DNA of 29,720 nucleotides, taken from assembly GCA_049325575.1 (NCBI GenBank), contig JBMOLK010000331.1, forward strand, positions 1-29,720. Reading direction: 5' to 3'. The translations under genes and the position numbers were made by a program. Source of the DNA: JBMOLK01 sp049325575 (GTDB lineage: Bacteria > Bacillota > Clostridia > Acetivibrionales > Acetivibrionaceae). Shown here in pieces: positions 25,901 to 29,720 of the stretch (position 1 is the first letter of the stretch; every line of letters starts with the position of its first letter). Below the pieces are notes generated by a model. It did not search any database. It worked only from the letters and a program-made list of their open reading frames with translations, and was not told the origin of the DNA.

Positions 25901-26371
25901 GATAGTTTTATAGAGAAAGTGAAGTTGGGAACTCTAGAGGCATTTGATAACCAGGACTATCCCTTCGACAAGCTTGTAAACAGTTTGAATATTTCAAGAG
26001 ACCCGGGAAGGAATCCTTTGTTTGATGTGGCAATGGTACTCCACAATATGGATATATCTGTTGTGAATACGAAAGAATTGAGGATTGAGCCCAAGGATTT
26101 TGATTTTAATATTTCAAAATTTGATATAACTTTATATGCCATGGAAACTAACGGGGGTATCAACTTTGTTTTTGAGTATTGCAAAAATTTGTTTAAAAGG
26201 GATACCATAGAAAAAATGTCTAAAGATTTTCTAAAGGTCATTGAACTGGTGGTTAAAGAACAGCAGAATAAAATAGAGGATATTGAGCTGTTTGATCAGT
26301 TAGAAAAAGATGAAATTTTAGATATTATTAATAAAAACCGAAAAGATATTCAGATAAATATTGAGTTATAG
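22985..26371 (+). CDS. Lipopeptide NRPS initiation protein: FAAL-ACP-condensation
   Basis: A 1128-residue synthetase. Residues about 17-575 are an acyl-AMP ligase with ATP motif SSGSTGDPKG (184-193), WMPLTHDMGLIG (223-234, typical of fatty acyl-AMP ligases), YGLAEAS, TGDLGF and PKTTSGKVQR. Residues about 595-665 are a carrier domain with GADSLK, Ser626 being the phosphopantetheine site. Residues about 681-1100 are a complete condensation domain with HHIIADG (806-812) and NMLPIKN. It would activate a fatty acid, hold it on the carrier and acylate the first amino acid carried by the next protein. The start is uncertain. ATG 22985 has no ribosome binding site, while a strong TGGAGGG at 23011 is followed at good spacing only by ATA 23024; I list the ATG. 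The next gene begins 38 bp downstream. Confidence 0.93.
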   Translation: MEYIVILSCGGIKISSLKNLVEVIQKLKDLSDKGITFINSLDEEKFVSYKELYIKAQRILYNLQQRGIKPYQELVFQVEDNEVFIKLFWACILGGIIPVPLTVGKTDEHRKKLFNVWNILSFPYLVTDFKTFEGVKKSADSLKMSDTLDKIQIRVLFEEEILDGECGGTLRNPDKDDIAFIQFSSGSTGDPKGVVLTHENLICNTIALNKALGISPAGSALSWMPLTHDMGLIGVHLASAVEGISQFIIPTHLFVRQPTLWMKKVHEHRATQLYSPNFGYNHFLTFFEPDIANDWDLSCIHFIANGAEPISAALCKRFADELAPYGFNRNAIKTVYGLAEASVAVTIPPEGEEIICVHLDRRYLNIGEAVVELVDDKDKNCLTFVDVGYPIDFCHVRICDEENRVLKDRHIGYIQIKGGNVTSGYYRNRKATENAIGRDQWLNTGDLGFMQNGRLVITGRAKDIIFVNGQNIYPHDIERVIEEEGIGLGKVVVCGAFSDREQKEKVVVFVLFKKSLEEFIHYIAFIKDVVSIKTGLVVEEVIPIRKIPKTTSGKVQRYKLVERYQDGEFETIVHKLGELSKSSSLQVETCGFEDEVECRVRDICCKVLGINILHRNDSLLNLGADSLKIASILSLIHKEFNVIIQSRTIFELNTISNISTYIRESRKDEFIPIGNVGDREFYPVPSAQKRLLAINGFECVGIAYNLPVVMRIDGDLCKIRFENAFSKLVKKHEVLRTSFDVRDGEPVLIIQTNIDCKVNFIQCEQADLENVIKSLVKPFDLKTAPLVRATVITVSQYRHMFLLDVHHIIADGTSIGILIRDLTDFYDGKELEELKTQFSDYSVWQCDMEESPVLRKQEEFWIKKFSGRIPLLNLKTDYPRPVVQSFDGENVYFGSGVELAEKLKSTAKKYGATLFMMLLASYNILLHKYTADNDIVIGCGIAARPHPDVEKMVGMFVNMLPIKNNIMMSESIDSFIEKVKLGTLEAFDNQDYPFDKLVNSLNISRDPGRNPLFDVAMVLHNMDISVVNTKELRIEPKDFDFNISKFDITLYAMETNGGINFVFEYCKNLFKRDTIEKMSKDFLKVIELVVKEQQNKIEDIELFDQLEKDEILDIINKNRKDIQINIEL

Positions 26372-26408
26372 AACTTACGTTATTTTAGTTTAGCTAGGGG
26401 GATAAAAC

Positions 26409-29400
26409 ATGTTCGAAAATATAGTTGATAATAAGCTGCTTTCCTTAAAGGAATTTGAGGAGGCTAAAGTCTATTGGCTACAAAAGTTGTCCGGCCAAAT
26501 CAATGAGGTTAATCTAATCCGAGACTTTCCAACCAAATCCGGTTTTAAAAAAAACGCGTGCCGCTTTGCAATTGATAGATCTTTGTATGAGAAATTACTC
26601 AGCATTACAAAGGGACAGGACCTGGCAATCTACGTTATCCTGCTTAGTGCACTTAAGGTAATGATTTATAAATATAGTGGGCAAGAGGATGTTGTGGTAG
26701 GTTCACCGGTCTATGTATCAGAGGACTCTGATATAAAATATAATCATTATATATTACTTAGGGATTTTATATACGGTGAAATGTCTTTCAAAGATATAGT
26801 TGCTGATGTAAGGCAAACAGTTATAGATGGCTATAAATACCAGTATTACCCGTTTGACAGAATTCTTAGCTCGGTATATGGCAGCCCATACCTATTAAGA
26901 GTAGTCCTGTATTTTAAGAATATTCATAAAGAGGAGGATTACTGCAGGATATTGGACTCATTCAGCAGTGATATCTCTATTGCAGTTGAACGCAAGTGTA
27001 ACCACTTTGAATTTACAGTTAATTATAACTCAGAGTTATTCAAAGAAAGTACTGTAAAGAGATTTCTCGAGAAATATGTGTTTGTTTTAGAGAAAGTTTT
27101 ATGTAATTCTGCTGCTAAGGTTCAAGATATTGAGCTTGTGACGGAGGAAGAAATAAAGCAGATACTTGATGAGTTTAACAATACCCATGAAGAATGCGAT
27201 AGGGATAAGGCCGTACATGAACTTTTCGAAGAACAGGTTGACAGGGCCCAAGAGAGTGTTGCAGTGGTTTTTGGAGACAGTGCTCTTACTTATGGACAAC
27301 TGGACAGGAGAGCAAACCAGCTTGCTCATTACCTTAAGGCAGAGCATGGGATCAAAACTGGTTCAGTAGTAGGGATATTGATGGAGCAGTCTGTAGACAG
27401 GATCACTGCTATGCTGGGCGTACTTAAGGCAGGAGGGGCATATATACCTATAGATCCATGCTATCCTGTGGAACGCGTAAAGGCTATAGTAGATGATTCA
27501 AGTATTCGGGTTCTTATTTCCAGTAGAAAGCATATCGGAACTCTAAACAAGCTGCAGTGGGAATGTCGTTCCTTCAAAGCATATATATGTCTCGACAGCG
27601 AGGATATCTACTCAGAGGAGGAGACGGAAAAAAGTGAACTCATGAATAAAGATCTGTGGGAGTATGTAGGCACCAGTGCTGAAGATGATATCGAAGGGGG
27701 AGGGTGGACAAATAGCTATACTGGGGAAAACCTATCCCCAGAGGAGATGGAAGAGTATTCGGAAAACATATTGAATAAGCTTATGCCGTACTTAAATGAA
27801 AGAACAAAAGTGTTGGAAATAGGTTGTGCATCCGGATTAAGTATGTTTAAGATTGCTCCGTTGGTAGGCTTGTATTATGGTACAGACCTGTCAAAGGCCA
27901 TTATAGATAGGAATGAAGAAAAGGTAAGAAAGTTAAGTATTGGCAATATAAGACTTGCATGTATGCAGGCACATGAGATATGTAGACTGGATGAGAAAGA
28001 TTTTGATATTGTAATCATAAACAGTGTCATACAGTGCTTCCATGGATATAACTACCTAAGAGGGGTAATACAGAAGGCGGTAGATGTATTGGGTGAAAAG
28101 GGTATGCTTTTCATCGGTGATGTTATGGACCAGGACCTAAAAGTGGAGTTAATAGGTTCATTACAGGAATTCATGAAAGAAAACCGCGGGAAGGGTTATA
28201 GGACCAAGACTGATTTTAGTACAGAATTATTCGTATCCAGAGACTTCTTCCAAGATGTGGCTATAGATATAGAGGAAATTGAAAGTGTAAGTTTTACAGG
28301 CAAAATACACACTATAGAGAACGAGTTGACGAAGTTTCGGTATGATGCATTATTCTATATTAATAAGGACAACAGATTTAAGGAATTCTCAACTATCAGG
28401 AACAGACTACAGCATGACCGGAGGGTATTGGAAAAATACAGTGAGGATCGTGTTGGGAGTAGTGCAAGATCAGAGGATATTGCTTACATCATCTACACAT
28501 CAGGTACAACAGGAAAACCTAAGGGGGTTATGATACGTCACGGGTCACTGGCAAATTTGTGCTGCTGGCACAATGCCTATTATTCTGTGACAGAATCGGA
28601 CAGGGCAACGCAGTATGCTGGCTTTAGCTTTGATGCATCCGTATGGGAGGTCTATCCATATTTGGTGGCAGGCGCAAGTATTTATCTAATTGGTGACGAC
28701 CAGAGGTTTGATACTAGAGAACTAAACCATTACTTTGAGGAAAAAGGTATTACTATAAGTTTTCTGCCTACCCAGATTTGTGAGCAGTTCATACAACTTG
28801 AAAACAAGAGTTTAAGAAAGCTCCTTACCGGAGGGGACAAGTTAAAATACTATCGTTCTGTAGGTTATGACCTCATAAATAACTATGGTCCTACAGAAAA
28901 TACTGTTGTTACTACAAGTTTTGAAGTAAAGCAGGAATACGATAATATTCCTATAGGTAAGCCAGTTTGGAATACCGAGGTATATATACTGGACAGGGAC
29001 AACAGGCTCCAACCTATAGGAATGCCTGGAGAGTTATGTGTATCGGGGTGTGGACTTGCAACTGGTTATTTAAATAATGCGCAGTTGACCAGTGAAAAAT
29101 TTGTTAAAAATCCTTTTAAGAATGATATGAGAATGTATAGAACGGGAGATATGGCAAGATGGCTGCCTGACGGAAACATAGAGTTCCTTGGCAGGATTGA
29201 TCAGCAGGTAAAGATTAGAGGTTATAGGATAGAGCTTGGAGAGATAGAGAGCAAACTTATTTGCCACGATCTGGTTAGGAGTGCTGTTGTTATCGACCGG
29301 GAGGATAGAGAAGGTAATAAATACTTGTGTGCATACCTAGAAGTAGAAGGGGAATACTGCGTCCAAGATTTTAGAGAGTACCTTCTAAAGGAATTACCTG

Positions 29401-29720
29401 AATATATGGTTCCTGCCTATTATGTAATAATGGATAAAATACCTCTTACTCCTAACGGGAAAATAGATAAGAAGAACCTTCCAGATCCGGAAGGAGCGTC
29501 AAGAACAGACACAGAGCACGAGGCTCCTAGAGATGAAATAGAGTGTAAGTTGGTGGAGATATGGAAAGAGGTTCTAGAAACAAGCAAGGTTAGCATTAAT
29601 GATAACTTCTTCGAAATTGGAGGACACTCACTTAAAGCAACAGTCCTTACATCAAAAATATATAAGGAAATGGCAATAGAAGTTCCTCTGAGTCAAGTAT
29701 TTAATATGCCTAACCTCAAA
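26409..29720 (+). CDS. NRPS elongation protein: partial C, methyltransferase-interrupted A domain, PCP (runs off the window)
   Basis: The first 1104 residues are open to the window edge. Residues about 10-255 match only the C-terminal half of a condensation domain (AKVYWLQKLSG, YKYSGQEDVVVGSP, YPFDRILSS) and lack HHxxxDG. An adenylation domain follows with LTYGQLDRRANQLA and A2 LKAGGAYIPID (about 339). It is interrupted by a SAM methyltransferase domain (about 430-665; VLEIGCASG at 468-476, GTDLS) and resumes at A3 IIYTSGTTGKPKG (about 694), NYGPTE, YRTGDMARW and NGKIDKK (Lys1018). A carrier domain has GGHSLK, Ser1074. The selectivity residues read by hand are D742 A743 W746 F785 L806 G808 N825 V833 V834 K1018, a leucine code. 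The start ATG 26409 follows TAGGGGGATAAAAC. The module should load leucine and methylate it while the upstream C domain acylates it. Confidence 0.93.
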   Translation, partial: MFENIVDNKLLSLKEFEEAKVYWLQKLSGQINEVNLIRDFPTKSGFKKNACRFAIDRSLYEKLLSITKGQDLAIYVILLSALKVMIYKYSGQEDVVVGSPVYVSEDSDIKYNHYILLRDFIYGEMSFKDIVADVRQTVIDGYKYQYYPFDRILSSVYGSPYLLRVVLYFKNIHKEEDYCRILDSFSSDISIAVERKCNHFEFTVNYNSELFKESTVKRFLEKYVFVLEKVLCNSAAKVQDIELVTEEEIKQILDEFNNTHEECDRDKAVHELFEEQVDRAQESVAVVFGDSALTYGQLDRRANQLAHYLKAEHGIKTGSVVGILMEQSVDRITAMLGVLKAGGAYIPIDPCYPVERVKAIVDDSSIRVLISSRKHIGTLNKLQWECRSFKAYICLDSEDIYSEEETEKSELMNKDLWEYVGTSAEDDIEGGGWTNSYTGENLSPEEMEEYSENILNKLMPYLNERTKVLEIGCASGLSMFKIAPLVGLYYGTDLSKAIIDRNEEKVRKLSIGNIRLACMQAHEICRLDEKDFDIVIINSVIQCFHGYNYLRGVIQKAVDVLGEKGMLFIGDVMDQDLKVELIGSLQEFMKENRGKGYRTKTDFSTELFVSRDFFQDVAIDIEEIESVSFTGKIHTIENELTKFRYDALFYINKDNRFKEFSTIRNRLQHDRRVLEKYSEDRVGSSARSEDIAYIIYTSGTTGKPKGVMIRHGSLANLCCWHNAYYSVTESDRATQYAGFSFDASVWEVYPYLVAGASIYLIGDDQRFDTRELNHYFEEKGITISFLPTQICEQFIQLENKSLRKLLTGGDKLKYYRSVGYDLINNYGPTENTVVTTSFEVKQEYDNIPIGKPVWNTEVYILDRDNRLQPIGMPGELCVSGCGLATGYLNNAQLTSEKFVKNPFKNDMRMYRTGDMARWLPDGNIEFLGRIDQQVKIRGYRIELGEIESKLICHDLVRSAVVIDREDREGNKYLCAYLEVEGEYCVQDFREYLLKELPEYMVPAYYVIMDKIPLTPNGKIDKKNLPDPEGASRTDTEHEAPRDEIECKLVEIWKEVLETSKVSINDNFFEIGGHSLKATVLTSKIYKEMAIEVPLSQVFNMPNLK

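Noticed and set aside
27099..29267. Short frames on both strands within the last 2.6 kb.
   Set aside because: They lie inside the continuous NRPS frame that runs from 26409 to the window edge and shows all adenylation motifs in order.
1..29720. CRISPR arrays, tRNA or rRNA genes, insertion sequences and prophage genes.
   Set aside because: I saw no regularly spaced direct repeats apart from coding LRR units, no tRNA-like cloverleaf, and no transposase or integrase motifs.

Overview
The window is A+T-rich and every clear gene starts with a strong GGAGG-type ribosome binding site. Two proteins end in type I dockerins, one of them a CBM3-GH48 processive cellulase, and there is a PrkA-YhbH-SpoVR sporulation/stress operon. 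Together these point to an anaerobic, spore-forming, cellulosome-producing clostridium of the Acetivibrio / Clostridium thermocellum-clariflavum type. The species cannot be fixed from the sequence alone.

Layout. Positions 1-402 hold nothing convincing. Positions 403-1093 hold a small nucleotidyltransferase-fold gene behind a promoter and a leader that contains a terminator-like hairpin. Positions 1188-1958 hold a TauE/SafE permease split into two half-size genes. Positions 2050-5923 (minus strand) hold the secreted CBM3-GH48-dockerin cellulase, with a long leader, and an upstream lipoprotein. Positions 6202-7602 (plus) hold a secreted leucine-rich-repeat protein with its own, differently coded dockerin. 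Positions 7800-10700 hold a VOC-fold metalloprotein, a SerB-like HAD phosphatase, a secreted coiled-coil plus copper-amine-oxidase-N protein and a thioredoxin-like protein. Positions 10939-15326 hold serA, an unrecognised gene and a TrpB2-type tryptophan synthase beta chain. Positions 15409-17136 (minus) hold a membrane protein with extracellular Ig-like repeats. A gene-free stretch of about 880 bp follows, with several potentially interacting RNA helices. It leads into prkA-yhbH-spoVR (18015-22609).

The last 7 kb (22772 to the window edge) start a lipopeptide-type nonribosomal peptide synthetase (NRPS) locus behind its own promoter. The first protein is FAAL-ACP-C, so a fatty acid would be activated as acyl-AMP, loaded on the carrier and condensed with the first amino acid. 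The second protein runs off the window. It begins with a C-terminal half of a condensation domain, followed by an adenylation domain whose hand-derived specificity code is DAWFLGNVVK (a leucine code). That domain is interrupted between motifs A2 and A3 by an S-adenosylmethionine methyltransferase domain, and a carrier domain follows. This is the most novel part of the window: an unusual module that predicts a fatty-acylated, probably methyl-leucine-containing peptide from a cellulolytic anaerobe.

How the genes work together. The two dockerin proteins would be displayed on scaffoldins outside the cell. SerA and the SerB-like phosphatase could supply serine, which TrpB2 condenses with indole. 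PrkA, YhbH and SpoVR form a conserved stationary-phase/sporulation set. Apart from these links the genes are separate transcription units, most with a recognisable promoter or terminator.
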